Assembly: GCA_019636445.1 (NCBI GenBank)
Contig: JAHBXO010000003.1
Location: forward strand, 1-64,000
From: Gemmataceae bacterium
GTDB taxonomy: Bacteria > Planctomycetota > Planctomycetia > Gemmatales > Gemmataceae
Length of the DNA: 64,000 nucleotides
Direction of reading: 5' to 3'
Both the position numbers and the translations under genes were made by a program. Within the stretch, counting starts at the first letter, position 1; every line of letters starts with the position of its first letter. The notes beneath the pieces were generated by a model that worked only from the letters and a program-made list of their open reading frames with translations, ran no database searches and was not told where the DNA came from. This document shows, one piece after another, positions 24,522-34,021 of the stretch.

Positions 24522-26537
24522 TCAACGCTTCGCCCGCCGGCGGCCCTTCCCTTTCGCCTGCGGGCTGGCGACCGTTTCGCCCTTCAGCTTGGCGATCTGG
24601 TCCCGCAGTTGTGCCGCGCGCTCAAACTCCAGGTTCTCCGCTGCCAACAGCATCTCCTTTTGCAACTCCTCCAGAAACTCGGCCGTCACGTAGTCCTCCG
24701 TTGTACCGGCCGCTTCCTGCGCGAGCTTGTGGGCCTCGACCTCCTCCTCGATGACGCTCTTGATGGCGGATTGCACCGTGCGCGGAGTGATGCCGTGCTC
24801 GGCGTTGTACGCCAGTTGCAGTTCACGCCGGCGGCTCGTCTCCTTGAGGGCGCGGTCCATCGACGCGGTCACGGTGTCGGCGTACATGATGACCTCGGCG
24901 TTCACGTTCCGTGCCGCCCGGCCCATCGTTTGGATCAGCGACTTGTCCGAACGCAGGAAGCCTTCCTTGTCCGCATCGAGAATCGCCACAAGTGAGACTT
25001 CCGGCAAGTCGAGGCCTTCCCGCAACAGGTTCACGCCGACGAGTACGTCGAACGCCCCCTCGCGCAGTTCGCGGAGGATCGTCACGCGCTCGATGGCGTC
25101 CAGTTCGCTGTGCAGCCACTTGCAGCGCAGTCCGGCCTCCTTGAAGTAGTTCGTCAGGTCCTCGGCCATGCGCTTCGTCATCACTGTCACGAGGGTGCGT
25201 TCTTTCTTCTCAGTCCGTAGTCGAATCTCCTTCTCCAGGTCCTTCACCTGCCCCCGCGCCGGTCGCACGTGCGCTACGGGGTCGACAAGTCCGGTCGGTC
25301 GAATCACCTGTTCCACCACCTCACCGCCGGTCTTTTCCAACTCGTACGGCCCCGGTGTGGCGCTCAGGCAGAGGCAGCGCGTCAGACGCTTTTCGAATTC
25401 CTCGAAGCGGAGTGGGCGGTTGTCCAGCGCGCTCGGTAGGCGGAAGCCGTGTTCGACGAGCGTGGCCTTGCGGGCAGCGTCGCCGTGGAACATGCCGCGC
25501 ACCTGTGGCAGCGTCACGTGCGATTCGTCCACGACGAGCAGGAAATCCTCCGGGAAGAAGTCCAGCAACGTGTATGGCGGTTCGCCCGGCGCGCGGCCGC
25601 TGAACCAGCGGGCGTAATTCTCCACGCCGGAGCAGTAGCCCACTTCGCGGAGCATGTCGAGGTCGTACCGGCAACGTGCCCGCAACCGCTCGGCCTCCAG
25701 CAGCTTGCCCTCGGTCTTGAACTGCGCGAGCCGGTCGTTCAGTTCCTGTTCGATCCCCTTGATCGCCTCGCGTGTGCGCTCCTCCGGCGTGACGAAGTGC
25801 TTGGCCGGATAGATGTAAAGCTCCGGCAGTTCCTGGATTACTTCTCCAGTGACCGGGTGGACGACGGAGAGCGCATCCACGTCGTCGCCGAAGAGTTCGA
25901 TGCGATAGCCGACTTCCTCGGACGCGGGCCAGACTTCGATGGTGTCGCCTCGAACGCGGAACTTGCCGCGCTCGAAGGCGATATCGTTCCGCTTGTACTG
26001 AATGTCCACGAGTTTCAGGAGCAGATTATCGCGGTCGACCGTGTCGCCCTTCTTGAGGTGGACCATCATGCGCTTGTAGTCGGTCGGCGAACCGAGGCCG
26101 TAGATGCACGAGACGGACGCGACGATGATGACGTCCTCGCGGCTGACGAGCGCCGACGTGGCGGCGAGGCGCAGCCGGTCGATGTTCTCGTTGATGCTGC
26201 TGTCTTTCTCGATGTAGATGTCGCGCTGCGGGATGTAGGCTTCGGGCTGGTAATAGTCGTAGTAGCTGACGAAATAGTTCACGGCGTTCTTCGGGAAGAA
26301 GCCTTTGAACTCCTTGTAGAGTTGGGCGGCGAGCGTCTTGTTGTGGGCGAGGACGAGCGTGGGGCGGTTGAGGGCGGCGATGACGTTGGAGGCGGTGAAG
26401 GTCTTGCCGGTGCCGGTGGCACCGAGGAGGACCTGCATCGTCCGGCCGCGCCGGAACCCGTCGACGAGTTCGCGGATCGCCTTGGGCTGGTCGCCGGCGG
26501 GGCTGTAGTCGGCGGCGAGTTCGAACTGCGCGGGCAT
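24522..26537 (-). CDS. uvrB: Excinuclease ABC subunit B
   Basis: Damage-verifying helicase-like subunit of nucleotide excision repair. The 671-residue product has the Walker [10 protein letters not shown] (about residue 40), the beta-hairpin [13 protein letters not shown], helicase motifs DESHVTLPQ and SATPGPYEL, motif [11 protein letters not shown], and the C-terminal UVR domain ([27 protein letters not shown]) that contacts UvrC. Start ATG 26537 begins the standard N-terminus ([17 protein letters not shown]). A -10/-35 pair lies 30-60 nt upstream, and the RluA-type gene is divergent on the other side. It converges on the zinc-ribbon gene with 15 nt between. Confidence 0.97.
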   Translation of the reverse strand: MPAQFELAADYSPAGDQPKAIRELVDGFRRGRTMQVLLGATGTGKTFTASNVIAALNRPTLVLAHNKTLAAQLYKEFKGFFPKNAVNYFVSYYDYYQPEAYIPQRDIYIEKDSSINENIDRLRLAATSALVSREDVIIVASVSCIYGLGSPTDYKRMMVHLKKGDTVDRDNLLLKLVDIQYKRNDIAFERGKFRVRGDTIEVWPASEEVGYRIELFGDDVDALSVVHPVTGEVIQELPELYIYPAKHFVTPEERTREAIKGIEQELNDRLAQFKTEGKLLEAERLRARCRYDLDMLREVGYCSGVENYARWFSGRAPGEPPYTLLDFFPEDFLLVVDESHVTLPQVRGMFHGDAARKATLVEHGFRLPSALDNRPLRFEEFEKRLTRCLCLSATPGPYELEKTGGEVVEQVIRPTGLVDPVAHVRPARGQVKDLEKEIRLRTEKKERTLVTVMTKRMAEDLTNYFKEAGLRCKWLHSELDAIERVTILRELREGAFDVLVGVNLLREGLDLPEVSLVAILDADKEGFLRSDKSLIQTMGRAARNVNAEVIMYADTVTASMDRALKETSRRRELQLAYNAEHGITPRTVQSAIKSVIEEEVEAHKLAQEAAGTTEDYVTAEFLEELQKEMLLAAENLEFERAAQLRDQIAKLKGETVASPQAKGKGRRRAKR

Positions 26538-26567
26538 CGCGGCACCCCTGACACGTTGAGAACATCA

Positions 26568-26596
26568 GTATACCATCCGACACTTCGAACGACCAA
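26568..26596 (-). promoter_or_regulatory. Possible uvrB promoter
   Basis: On the minus strand, TTGGTC (26596-26591) and TATACT (26573-26568) are separated by 17 nt, a plausible sigma-70 pair with matches at the TTG core and five of six -10 positions. The -10 lies about 30 nt ahead of the uvrB start codon. No LexA box could be recognised. Confidence 0.45.
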
Positions 26597-26644
26597 CTCG
26601 TAGACTGATTGCAACTGATTCGTTCGCCGCGCGATTGCCCCGAC

Positions 26645-27679
26645 ATGACCGATCCCGACATTGACGACGAACTCCTCGATGACGCTCCGCCCGAACTCCG
26701 CCGCGGCTCCGAACCGATCCGCATGGTCGTGAAGATCAAGGCCGAAGGGATGCGCCTCGACCACTACCTCCAGATCTACTTCCAGGACTTTAGCCGCTCC
26801 GACCTTCAGGAAGGCATCCGCTCCGGCGCGATCACGGTCAACGGCAAGACCACGAAGCCGAGCCACAAGGTCCGCAGCGACGATATCCTGGCCGTCACGC
26901 TCCCGGAACCGCAGCACCCCGCCCCGGTGCCCGAAGACATCCCGCTCGACGTGCTCTACGAGGACGAATTCCTCGCCGTCGTCAACAAGCCGTGGAACAT
27001 GGTCGTCCACCCCGCGAAGGGGAACTGGAGCGGCACACTCGTCAACGCCCTGCAGTTCCGCTTCAAGGACGCGCTCAGCCAGGCGAACGGCAGCCATCGA
27101 CCCGGCATCGTCCACCGGCTGGACAAGGACACCAGCGGCGCGATCCTCATCGGCAAGGAGGAACGCACCCACCGCGAACTCGCCGGCATGTTCGAGCACC
27201 GGAAGATGTTCAAGGAGTACGTCGCCATCTGTGCCGGCGAATTGGACCGCGACAGCGATTACATCGAGGCCGCGATGAAGCTCCACCCGCACGACCGGCT
27301 GCGGCAGATCGTCTCACGGGACGCCGACGCCAAGGAGGCGGTGAGCTACTACGAGGTGATGGAGCGATTCCGCGGCTTCGCCCTCGTGAAGGTGCAGCCG
27401 AAGACCGGCCGCACGCACCAGATCCGCGTCCACCTCGCCCACGTCGGCTGCCCCGTACTCGCCGATAAACTCTATGGCGGCCGGAGTTCGTTCAAGCTCT
27501 CTGAGGCGATCGGCCATCCGCTGGAGACCGACGAACTGTTGTTGGAGCGCCAGGCGTTGCACGCCTTCCGCCTGCGCTTCAAGCACCCGCGCACCGGCAA
27601 CTGGCTGGAAGTGGAGGCCCCCTTCCCCCCCGACATGCGCCGCACGCTGGACGTGCTGCGGGAGCACCGGAAACTCTGA
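26645..27679 (+). CDS. rluD: RluA-family 23S rRNA pseudouridine synthase (RluD-like)
   Basis: Isomerises specific uridines of large-subunit rRNA. The 344-residue protein has an N-terminal S4 RNA-binding domain (about 40-95, MRLDHYLQIY... VNGKTTKPSHKVRSDD) and the RluA catalytic domain with GIVHRLDKDTSG (catalytic Asp), VQPKTGRTHQIRVHLAHVGCP and LYGG. Length and the RLDKDTSG motif fit RluC/RluD-type enzymes; exact target position is unknown. ATG 26645 is taken because upstream codons have no S4-family match. It diverges from uvrB. A 57-bp repeat follows the gene, about 30 nt after its stop. Confidence 0.93.
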   Translation: MTDPDIDDELLDDAPPELRRGSEPIRMVVKIKAEGMRLDHYLQIYFQDFSRSDLQEGIRSGAITVNGKTTKPSHKVRSDDILAVTLPEPQHPAPVPEDIPLDVLYEDEFLAVVNKPWNMVVHPAKGNWSGTLVNALQFRFKDALSQANGSHRPGIVHRLDKDTSGAILIGKEERTHRELAGMFEHRKMFKEYVAICAGELDRDSDYIEAAMKLHPHDRLRQIVSRDADAKEAVSYYEVMERFRGFALVKVQPKTGRTHQIRVHLAHVGCPVLADKLYGGRSSFKLSEAIGHPLETDELLLERQALHAFRLRFKHPRTGNWLEVEAPFPPDMRRTLDVLREHRKL

Positions 27680-27709
27680 CACCGGGCCGATACAACGCCG
27701 CCGCGATCC

Positions 27710-27766
27710 GACAGATAGCGGTGGGCAAGCCCGCCGCGCGGTTTCGAGTCTTCGAGAAACCGCCGC
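27710..27766. repeat. 57-bp dispersed palindromic repeat, copy A
   Basis: This copy and one in inverted orientation at 28360-28416 match at 53 of 57 positions, the mismatches being in a loop and one arm. The unit contains two hairpins: GGTGGGC-AA-GCCCGCC and one with CGGTTTC / GAAACCG arms. It stands between the rluD-like gene and a small membrane-protein gene, close to where their transcripts end. Confidence 0.85.
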
Positions 27767-27786
27767 ACGTGTTACCGCCACATCGA

Positions 27787-28236
27787 TCAAAGCACAGGAG
27801 GCCGTTCCTTATTGCCCGCGTATTGTCGGAACAGTTCGAGAAAGCGGTCGAACCCCGGCCGGCCTACCTCTTGGTCATGCCATGTCCTCGGGAACAACTT
27901 TCCGAGAAACTGACTCGTGAGCCGTCGCTCTTTATCCATCTCGTACATCTGCCAGACGAATACATCGACCCATTTGTACTCGCGCACTTGGCCGCGTTCT
28001 CTGACCAAGATTCCCTCGGGGCCGACTTCCGTCGTCATCTTCGAGAAATGGATTCCCGACCAAGCAAGTAGGATCGCGATGAAGACGAGGAACGATCCGA
28101 GCGGGAGGCTGATCGGGTCTTCCATCTGAAAACCAACTGCCGCCATCGTCACCACCAATCCGGCCACGACGAGATACACCGGTAGCAACCAACGAGCCGA
28201 ACGGAAGACTTCAATCTCCGGCGGTGGCGATTCCAT
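27787..28236 (-). CDS. Small membrane protein, PH-like (149 aa)
   Basis: A hypothetical protein with two hydrophobic segments (WLLPVYLVVAGLVVTMAAV and LGSFLVFIAILLAWSGI) separated by a short polar loop, then a beta-rich stretch (EGILVRERGQVREYKWVDVFVWQMY) that resembles a bacterial PH-type domain. The C-terminus is helical. ATG 28236 is chosen because AAGGAGA lies 9 nt upstream; in-frame ATGs further upstream (28257 and 28281) lack a ribosome binding site. The gene is bracketed by two inverted copies of the 57-bp repeat. Function unknown. Confidence 0.75.
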   Translation of the reverse strand: MESPPPEIEVFRSARWLLPVYLVVAGLVVTMAAVGFQMEDPISLPLGSFLVFIAILLAWSGIHFSKMTTEVGPEGILVRERGQVREYKWVDVFVWQMYEMDKERRLTSQFLGKLFPRTWHDQEVGRPGFDRFLELFRQYAGNKERPPVL

Positions 28237-28359
28237 GAGGATTTGTCTCCTTGGCATGGTTGCAGTCGTTTCACCTTTCATTCGTTGATGCGACCGATGG
28301 CTTTGGAATGCGAGCTGCTCCCCTGCGATTATCGTGATTCTTCATCATCCGAGGCGCAC

Positions 28360-28416
28360 GCGGCGGTTTCTCGAAGACTCGAAACCGCCCGGTGGGCAAG
28401 CCCACCGCTATCTGTC
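28360..28416. repeat. 57-bp dispersed palindromic repeat, copy B
   Basis: Inverted copy of the element at 27710-27766 (53 of 57 identical). Its last two bases reach the dinB stop codon. The hairpin arms are GGTGGGC / GCCCACC and GGTTTC / GAAACC. Both copies point toward the enclosed small gene, giving a roughly 700-bp inverted-repeat bracket. Confidence 0.85.
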
Positions 28417-29641
28417 AAATGCTCGCCGGGTCGAACTCCGGGATCTGCGTGAAGGCGATGCGCGTCGGGGCCGTCTCCTCGCTGCCGCAGAGCGTGCCGA
28501 AACGGATCACGTTCTTGCCGAACTGCCGGTTGATCTTGTCCATCGCGTGCGACACCGCCACCAGGTCGCGGTCCGCGTCGAAGAGCGACGGCGTCGTGCC
28601 CGGCGTCGGTGTCAGATCGAAGAGCACCATCCCCGCCTGCGTCGGCTTGCCCGGCAGCCGCGACGGCCAGAGCGAATCGAAGGCGCGCAGGAACGAGAGC
28701 GTGTCCTGCGTGCGCAGCACCTTGCAGGCCGCGTCCCAGCGCTCGCCGTGCTCGTAGCGCACCGTCACGGCCATCTGGCCGCACCAGTGGTTGAGCGCCC
28801 GCAGGCGCGCCGCCGCCTTGTGGATCAGCTTCACCATCACGCCGTAGACGCCGGGGTGCGTGCGGATCTCCGGCGGCAGCACGTGCGAATGGCCGACGGT
28901 CTGCCGCTTCGTCGGCGGGTCGCGCACCTCGTCGCCGCGCAGCAGGTGGTACCAGCGGTCGCCGTGGACCTGGCTGCTCCAGATGGTGCGCATCGACTTC
29001 GCCGACAGGCCGCAGAGCTGCTCGACGCTGAAGATGCCGTAGCGGTGGAAGCGTTTCTCCATGCGGGGGCCGATGCCGGAGAAGTCGGTGAGCTTGAGAG
29101 CGTGCAACCGGTGCGGCAACTCGTCGCCGCGGATGATCACGAGGCCGTCGGGCTTCTGCAGGTCGGTGCCGACCTTCGCGAGCATGGTGTTCGGGGCGAT
29201 GCCGATGGACGCCGTGACCCACTCGCCGACGGAATTCCGAATCTCCTCTTTCATCTTCCGGGCGATGCGCTCGGCGTTCGCCGGCTCGCGCTCGTCGCCG
29301 ATCAGGTTGCAGACCATCTCGTCGATGGAGAGGATGCGATCGACCGGCAGGCAGCGGCCGACGGCGCGGACGATCTTGTCGTGGTACTCGACGTATTTCT
29401 CGTGGCGGGCGAGGACGAGCCGGATGCGGGGGCAGAGCCGCAGCGCCTCCCAGACGGGGGTGCCGGTCTTGATGCCGAACTTCTTGGCCTCGTAGCTGGC
29501 GGCGATGCAGCAGGAGGTGCGTGCCATGACGGGCACGACGCCGACGGGCCGGCCGCGCAGCTTCGGGTCCTCCTGCTGCTCGACGGAGGCGAAGTAGGCG
29601 TTCATGTCGACGAAGACGCGGCGGAGGGGCGGCGGAGACAT
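28415..29641 (-). CDS. dinB: Y-family DNA polymerase (DinB/Pol IV-like)
   Basis: Lesion-bypass polymerase. The 408-residue product begins with FVDMNAYFASVEQQ, contains the first metal-ligand Asp at the start of that motif and the second pair in ILSIDEMVCNL (D-E), then SIGIAPNTMLAKVGTDLQKPDGL (nucleotide-binding fingers), the thumb FSGIGPRMEKRF and a little-finger domain. Compared with the common VDMDAFFASVE, the residue after Met is Asn rather than Asp, which is not a catalytic ligand. The C-terminal tail TQIPEF is a possible sliding-clamp motif (inference). No LexA box or umuD-like gene is seen nearby. It lies between two palindromic repeat regions. Confidence 0.92.
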   Translation of the reverse strand: MSPPPLRRVFVDMNAYFASVEQQEDPKLRGRPVGVVPVMARTSCCIAASYEAKKFGIKTGTPVWEALRLCPRIRLVLARHEKYVEYHDKIVRAVGRCLPVDRILSIDEMVCNLIGDEREPANAERIARKMKEEIRNSVGEWVTASIGIAPNTMLAKVGTDLQKPDGLVIIRGDELPHRLHALKLTDFSGIGPRMEKRFHRYGIFSVEQLCGLSAKSMRTIWSSQVHGDRWYHLLRGDEVRDPPTKRQTVGHSHVLPPEIRTHPGVYGVMVKLIHKAAARLRALNHWCGQMAVTVRYEHGERWDAACKVLRTQDTLSFLRAFDSLWPSRLPGKPTQAGMVLFDLTPTPGTTPSLFDADRDLVAVSHAMDKINRQFGKNVIRFGTLCGSEETAPTRIAFTQIPEFDPASI

Positions 29642-29664
29642 GGGGCACCGGTGCGAATTCTTGT

Positions 29665-29775
29665 CCCTTCCCCCTCGAAGGGGGAGGGTTAGGGTGGGGG
29701 TGACGGCCGACGCGGGAGCTTGTCGCGATCCCCGTCACCCCCACCCCGGCCCTCCCCCTTCAAGGGGGAGGGGGA
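29665..29775. repeat. Palindromic intergenic repeat (C-rich/G-rich)
   Basis: An about 111-bp region whose arms are reverse complements over GGGTGGGGGTGACGG at the centre, and which also contains two smaller hairpins of the CCCCCTTC / GAAGGGGG kind at its ends. It fills much of the space between dinB and the lipoprotein gene. It is unlike the 57-bp repeat in sequence, so is a separate family. Confidence 0.75.
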
Positions 29776-29931
29776 AAGAGAGCTTTCCCTTCGACGGAGC
29801 GACGGTACGGCATAGTGAACAAAATTATCTACACGCACTTTAACTGAACATCCGTTCCCAGTCCAGCGAATTCGTCAAGAATTCCCCCGATTCCGGCCGA
29901 TGATGCGAATTGGACCACTCCGGAGACGCCG

Positions 29932-30357
29932 ATGCGCCGACTGTTCGCGTTCCTGCTGCTGGGCCTCGCGCTTGCCGGCTGCGCCAAGCCGACGAACACC
30001 GCGGCGACGACCGTACGCGGGCGAGTCTTCGTGCAGGGCCGGCCGCTCGCCGGCGGCACGATCGTCTTTGCCCCGCACCCGGAGCGCGGCGGTGCGGGCC
30101 GGGCCGTCGCCGCCGACATCGATGCGAACGGCGAGTACGAACTGAAGACCGAGAAGGAGATCCCGGCCGGGTGGTATCGCGTCGCAATCGCCGACCCGCC
30201 GTACTGGACTGTGGTGGTGCCGGGTGATTCCCCAAAGCTCGCGGCCGTGTCGGGGTTCCCGGAGACGCTGCGGCGGCCGGACAAGTCGGGACTGGAGCGC
30301 GAAGTGGTGAACGGTCAGGCGAACGAGTTCGAATTCCACATCGAAGTGAAGCAATAA
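29932..30357 (+). CDS. Small lipoprotein with carboxypeptidase-regulatory-like domain
   Basis: A 141-residue lipoprotein: basic start, hydrophobic helix and lipobox ALAGC with Cys 17. The mature part reads as an immunoglobulin-like beta-sandwich of the carboxypeptidase regulatory (transthyretin-like) kind, with GRVFVQGRPLAGGTIVFAPHPERGG and DANGEYELKTEKEIPAGWYRVAI. Such small lipoproteins are numerous in planctomycetes and have no assigned role. A hairpin after the stop is the terminator of the opposing anti-sigma gene and may act in both directions. Confidence 0.8.
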   Translation: MRRLFAFLLLGLALAGCAKPTNTAATTVRGRVFVQGRPLAGGTIVFAPHPERGGAGRAVAADIDANGEYELKTEKEIPAGWYRVAIADPPYWTVVVPGDSPKLAAVSGFPETLRRPDKSGLEREVVNGQANEFEFHIEVKQ

Positions 30358-30394
30358 AAGAAAAGCGGAATGCGGGATTCAATCCACATTCCGC
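30351..30394 (-). terminator. Terminator between convergent genes
   Basis: GCGGAATG (30365-30372) pairs with CATTCCGC (30387-30394), with an inner GGAT / ATCC stem. Read on the minus strand, the hairpin is followed by TTTTCTTTTATT, so it should end the sigma/anti-sigma transcript. On the plus strand the following bases are less T-rich. Confidence 0.8.
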
Positions 30395-30401
30395 ATTCGA
30401 A

Positions 30402-33400
30402 TTATCCCGTCGTCGCAGGCGTCGCCATCGGCTCCGAGCGTTTCGTCGCCCGTCGCACCAGCCGATACCCGAAGTAGCCCACCACCATCCACGGCAGCAC
30501 CACGCACAAGCCGAAGATCACCCAGGTCAGGCTGCTGAGCAGGACCGAGGCACTGGTGGCGAGGCCCTTGCGGACCTGCGGCCAGACACCGCTGTCGCTG
30601 GGTACGATCAGGTCGGCGTTCGAGAGCACGATATCGAGGCGGGCCGTGGCGAACTTGCCGTCGGTCGCGGACTGGTCGCGGCCGGTCTGCTGCACGCGGA
30701 CGATGCCGACGCCCTTCGCCTTCTCGACGATGCCGGCGGCGCTCGCCAGCGGCACGTCGTACACGAGCTTCGCCGTCACGCGGCCGCTGCGGTCGTTGGC
30801 GACATTCGAATCGACGATGCGTCCCTTGGCTTCCGTCACGAACGCCGAGAGGGCCGCCGCCGTCGTGTCCACGTTGTCCACTTCGATGGCGAGCGTCGTC
30901 GTCTCGCGGGGCTTCAGCCGGTTCGCATTCGCGAAGGTCACGCGGTAGAGCGCCTTCGAATCGCTGACGAGTCGGGACTCGGGCTGCCGGGTCGTCTGCC
31001 GGCCGAGGACGTCGCCTTCGGCCGCCATCGCCGCGAGCACCGGGCCGTCCTCGCCGCGCTTCAACTCGAAATCGAGCTGGGCCGTCACGTTCAGCTTGTC
31101 GTTCTCGTTCAGGCTGGAATTCACGATGCGGCCCTTCGCCTTCTCCACGGCGTCCTTGAGGGCGCGGAACCCTGCAGGAATGTCCGTCACGGCGTACTGC
31201 ACCGTCGTCGTCTCGCGGGGCTGCATCTTCGACGCCTCCAGCAGCGAGAGGCGGTAGAGCACCTTCGAATCGGTGGCCTGCGCCGTCTCGGCGGCGCGGA
31301 GGACGTTGCGGTAAACCGTATCGCCGGCAGTGGCGAACAGGGCGAGCACCGGGGCCTCGGCGCCGCGCTTCAGCTCGAAGTCGAGCTGCGTGATCTGATT
31401 CCCGTCACCGTCGTGGAGTTGGGCGTTCACGATGCGGGCGCCGGCCTTCTGGGCCGCGTCCTGCAGGCTCGTGAACGTCGCCGGCACATCGGTCACGGAG
31501 AGTTGCAGCACCGTCGTCTCGCGGGCCGGGATCTTCGCGGCACTGAAAAGCGACGTGCGGAACAGCACCTTAGTATCGGTCACGCTGTCCGACTCCGGCG
31601 CCCGGCTGACCGTCTTGCCGACAGTCTCGCCCGCCGCCGCGATCGCCGCCAACAGCGTGGCCTCTTCCGTACGCTTCACCTCGAAGTCGAACTGCGCCGT
31701 GACGTTGATCTTCTCGCCTTCGGTCACATTTGCAGTGACGACGCGGCCCTTCGCCTTTTCGACGGCGTCGCGGAGGGTGCGGAAGCTCGCGGCCACGTCC
31801 GGCACGGCCACCTGCACCACGGCCGTCTCGCGTGGAGCCACGTTCGCCAGGTTGTAGAACTGAACGAGGAAGACCGTGTCGCCGCGCTTCACCTTCGCGT
31901 CCTTGGTGGTCGGCGAACCGTCGGCGGTCTGCTGCCGGTCGATCTCGAGCCGCGCGACGCGGCCGAGCTGCTTGAGGCGATCGCGGATCGGGCCGGACGC
32001 GTCCGGCGATACTTCGAAGTTCAGCACGGCGCTGTACTGCCCGGCCTGGAGCTGCTTCAGTTCGGATTTTGTCACGCGGCCCTTGGCCTCCAGCACCGCC
32101 GCCATCGCGTCGCGGAAGGTCTTGTCCACGTCCTCGGTCTCGATGCCGGCCTGTACTCGCTCGTTCTCGGTGATGCCCGCCGCCTGGCGGATCTCCTTTT
32201 CGGCCATCGTGATGGTTAGCGTACTCAGCGATGCGAGGCTGCCGTAGTAACGCAGCTCGCCCTCGTACTCCTCGATCTTCGTCCGCCAGACTCCGAGTTC
32301 CTTCTCGGCTTCGAGCAGTTGCTTGATCTCCCCCTTACCGTCCTTGATGATCGCGAGCAGTCGCGTCTCCATCGCGCGGGCCGCCTTCAGCCGGCTCTCG
32401 AGGTCGGTGTACATCTTCGTAATATCTTGGCTGCCGATCCGCTGGCCCTTCAGTTCGCCAGTCTTGCCAAGCTCCTTGCGGAGTTCGAGGACGAAGCCGT
32501 CGAGATTGTCGGGCGGGACGCGGACGACGACGGATCCTTTCACCTTGCCGTTGGCCAACTTCTCGCTGTTGACCGTGCCAACGTAGGCGTTGGGAATCTT
32601 GGTCACGAGCAGCGTGACGGTGGCGACGGCGGAATCGAAGGATTCGACTTCGAACTCGATGTCGCCGGAGCGGATGATGATCTTCCGCACCGCCGGTTGC
32701 TGGACGGCGGGCGCAACCGCCGGTGCTGGAACGGTCTGGCCGACGGTCGTCTTCGGCTCCGGCTTCGGGTCGCCGGGCTTCGCTTCGCCGTTAAAGCCCC
32801 GCTGCTTGAATTCCCGTTCCGCGAGGTCGTCGAGTTTCTTCTTGCTGTCGATCGCCTCCGCCGCTTTGTCGCGGCTCTCCCGATTTTCCTTCACGTTCCC
32901 TTGCGGGCCGGGTACGAAGTAGGCAACCGGCGGTGCGGGCGTGCTGGCGGTCGGCGTGACGCCGAGCGCGCGGTTCGCGACGTCGCCGCCGTTGGTTTGC
33001 AGTTGGGGTAAACCGGGTGCCGGCGCACCACCTCGACCGAATCCGTATGCACCTGTCGGAGACGTGGTGGTACTGGTCGCGTTGCCCGGTCCCATTGGCC
33101 CGCCGCCGGGGGGCATGATCCCGCCGAACATCACGCCGCCAGCACCCGGCGCGCCGCCGCTGCCGGACATGGGGGCACCCGCGGTGGCCGGGCCGGCCAT
33201 CGGCGGGGAAACATTGCTGTAGCGGAGAGACACGCCATCGGCCTCCGCGCCGCGCTCGTTGTAGTAGCGGTTGGTCAGTTTGCTTCGGGCTTTGCCGGCT
33301 TCCTCGGGTTGGTCTATCTGGAGACTGAACTGGTCGTTTGGTTGGCCGCCGGAACGACGATCCCAGGTTTTCGGGCTGGCCGTGGAATCCACCACTCCGG

Positions 33401-34010
33401 CATCGAAGGTCTGATCGCCAAACGTCGAGTACCAGTTACTGGATGTCGAAGCCACGCCGTTTGTGGATTTCACATCGACCGCTTGGTCCTCGATTGCGAA
33501 CTTGCGATGAAGTGACCTTTGCAGATTCTCCGCCATTTCGCCAGCCGTCGGAACGGTTCCCTCATCGTCATCTCCTCCGCCGAATCGTAATACTCCGCGT
33601 GTCCGTTCAGGGAGTGGCGAATTCGGGCCGGTCCCCCACGCGAAGCTTTCGCCGGGCATCGGCAGGCCGCCGTTCGCGATCACGAAGCTGGTCACCGCGC
33701 CGAACGCGCCGATCACGAGCGTCGCCGCCAAGCCCATGAGCGCCCGCCGGCCCCAGCGGCTCATCGGCCGCGCCGGAACCGCCTTCGGCTCGCGGATCGC
33801 ACGCAGCGTGCGGTCTTCCAGCATCGCACTCGGGCGGACGGAGGCGAAGAGGTTCGCGAGGCCGCCGTCGAAGGCGCGTGCCGCTTCCAGGGCCGAAAAG
33901 CACTCGGAGCAATCCCGCACGTGCGCGTCGAACCGTTCCCGTTCGATCGCGTCCAGCCCGTCGGCCAGGAACGCCGCGATCCGCTCGTGCGTCCAGATGT
34001 GATCGGTCAT
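30402..34010 (-). CDS. Giant zinc-finger anti-sigma-like membrane protein with DUF4349 and tandem repeats
   Basis: A 1,202-residue protein coupled to an ECF sigma gene. Residues 1-45 form an anti-sigma zinc finger (H30-x3-C34-x2-C37). A membrane helix follows at about 90-112. Residues about 115-440 are low-complexity (Gly/Pro/Asn-rich) and probably outside the cell. Residues about 441-607 match DUF4349 (RSGDIEFEVESFDSAV, RVPPDNLDGF, coiled-coil, LSTLTITM). Four similar modules follow, each starting with an RET(T/A) motif at about 726, 829, 931 and 1034, with a period of 102-103 residues and a degenerate fifth before them (from about 618). A second helix lies at about 1158-1183 with a short cytoplasmic tail. 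ATG 34010 has GAAGGA upstream. It probably holds the sigma factor inactive until its outer modules sense a surface signal (inference). Confidence 0.82.
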   Translation of the reverse strand: MTDHIWTHERIAAFLADGLDAIERERFDAHVRDCSECFSALEAARAFDGGLANLFASVRPSAMLEDRTLRAIREPKAVPARPMSRWGRRALMGLAATLVIGAFGAVTSFVIANGGLPMPGESFAWGTGPNSPLPERTRGVLRFGGGDDDEGTVPTAGEMAENLQRSLHRKFAIEDQAVDVKSTNGVASTSSNWYSTFGDQTFDAGVVDSTASPKTWDRRSGGQPNDQFSLQIDQPEEAGKARSKLTNRYYNERGAEADGVSLRYSNVSPPMAGPATAGAPMSGSGGAPGAGGVMFGGIMPPGGGPMGPGNATSTTTSPTGAYGFGRGGAPAPGLPQLQTNGGDVANRALGVTPTASTPAPPVAYFVPGPQGNVKENRESRDKAAEAIDSKKKLDDLAEREFKQRGFNGEAKPGDPKPEPKTTVGQTVPAPAVAPAVQQPAVRKIIIRSGDIEFEVESFDSAVATVTLLVTKIPNAYVGTVNSEKLANGKVKGSVVVRVPPDNLDGFVLELRKELGKTGELKGQRIGSQDITKMYTDLESRLKAARAMETRLLAIIKDGKGEIKQLLEAEKELGVWRTKIEEYEGELRYYGSLASLSTLTITMAEKEIRQAAGITENERVQAGIETEDVDKTFRDAMAAVLEAKGRVTKSELKQLQAGQYSAVLNFEVSPDASGPIRDRLKQLGRVARLEIDRQQTADGSPTTKDAKVKRGDTVFLVQFYNLANVAPRETAVVQVAVPDVAASFRTLRDAVEKAKGRVVTANVTEGEKINVTAQFDFEVKRTEEATLLAAIAAAGETVGKTVSRAPESDSVTDTKVLFRTSLFSAAKIPARETTVLQLSVTDVPATFTSLQDAAQKAGARIVNAQLHDGDGNQITQLDFELKRGAEAPVLALFATAGDTVYRNVLRAAETAQATDSKVLYRLSLLEASKMQPRETTTVQYAVTDIPAGFRALKDAVEKAKGRIVNSSLNENDKLNVTAQLDFELKRGEDGPVLAAMAAEGDVLGRQTTRQPESRLVSDSKALYRVTFANANRLKPRETTTLAIEVDNVDTTAAALSAFVTEAKGRIVDSNVANDRSGRVTAKLVYDVPLASAAGIVEKAKGVGIVRVQQTGRDQSATDGKFATARLDIVLSNADLIVPSDSGVWPQVRKGLATSASVLLSSLTWVIFGLCVVLPWMVVGYFGYRLVRRATKRSEPMATPATTG

Positions 34011-34021
34011 GGCATCGTCCT

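Noticed and set aside
28415..29641. Loss of catalysis in the Y-family polymerase because of Asn after VDM
   Set aside because: The catalytic Asp is the first Asp of the motif and is present, as are the later D-E pair; the residue changed is not a metal ligand.
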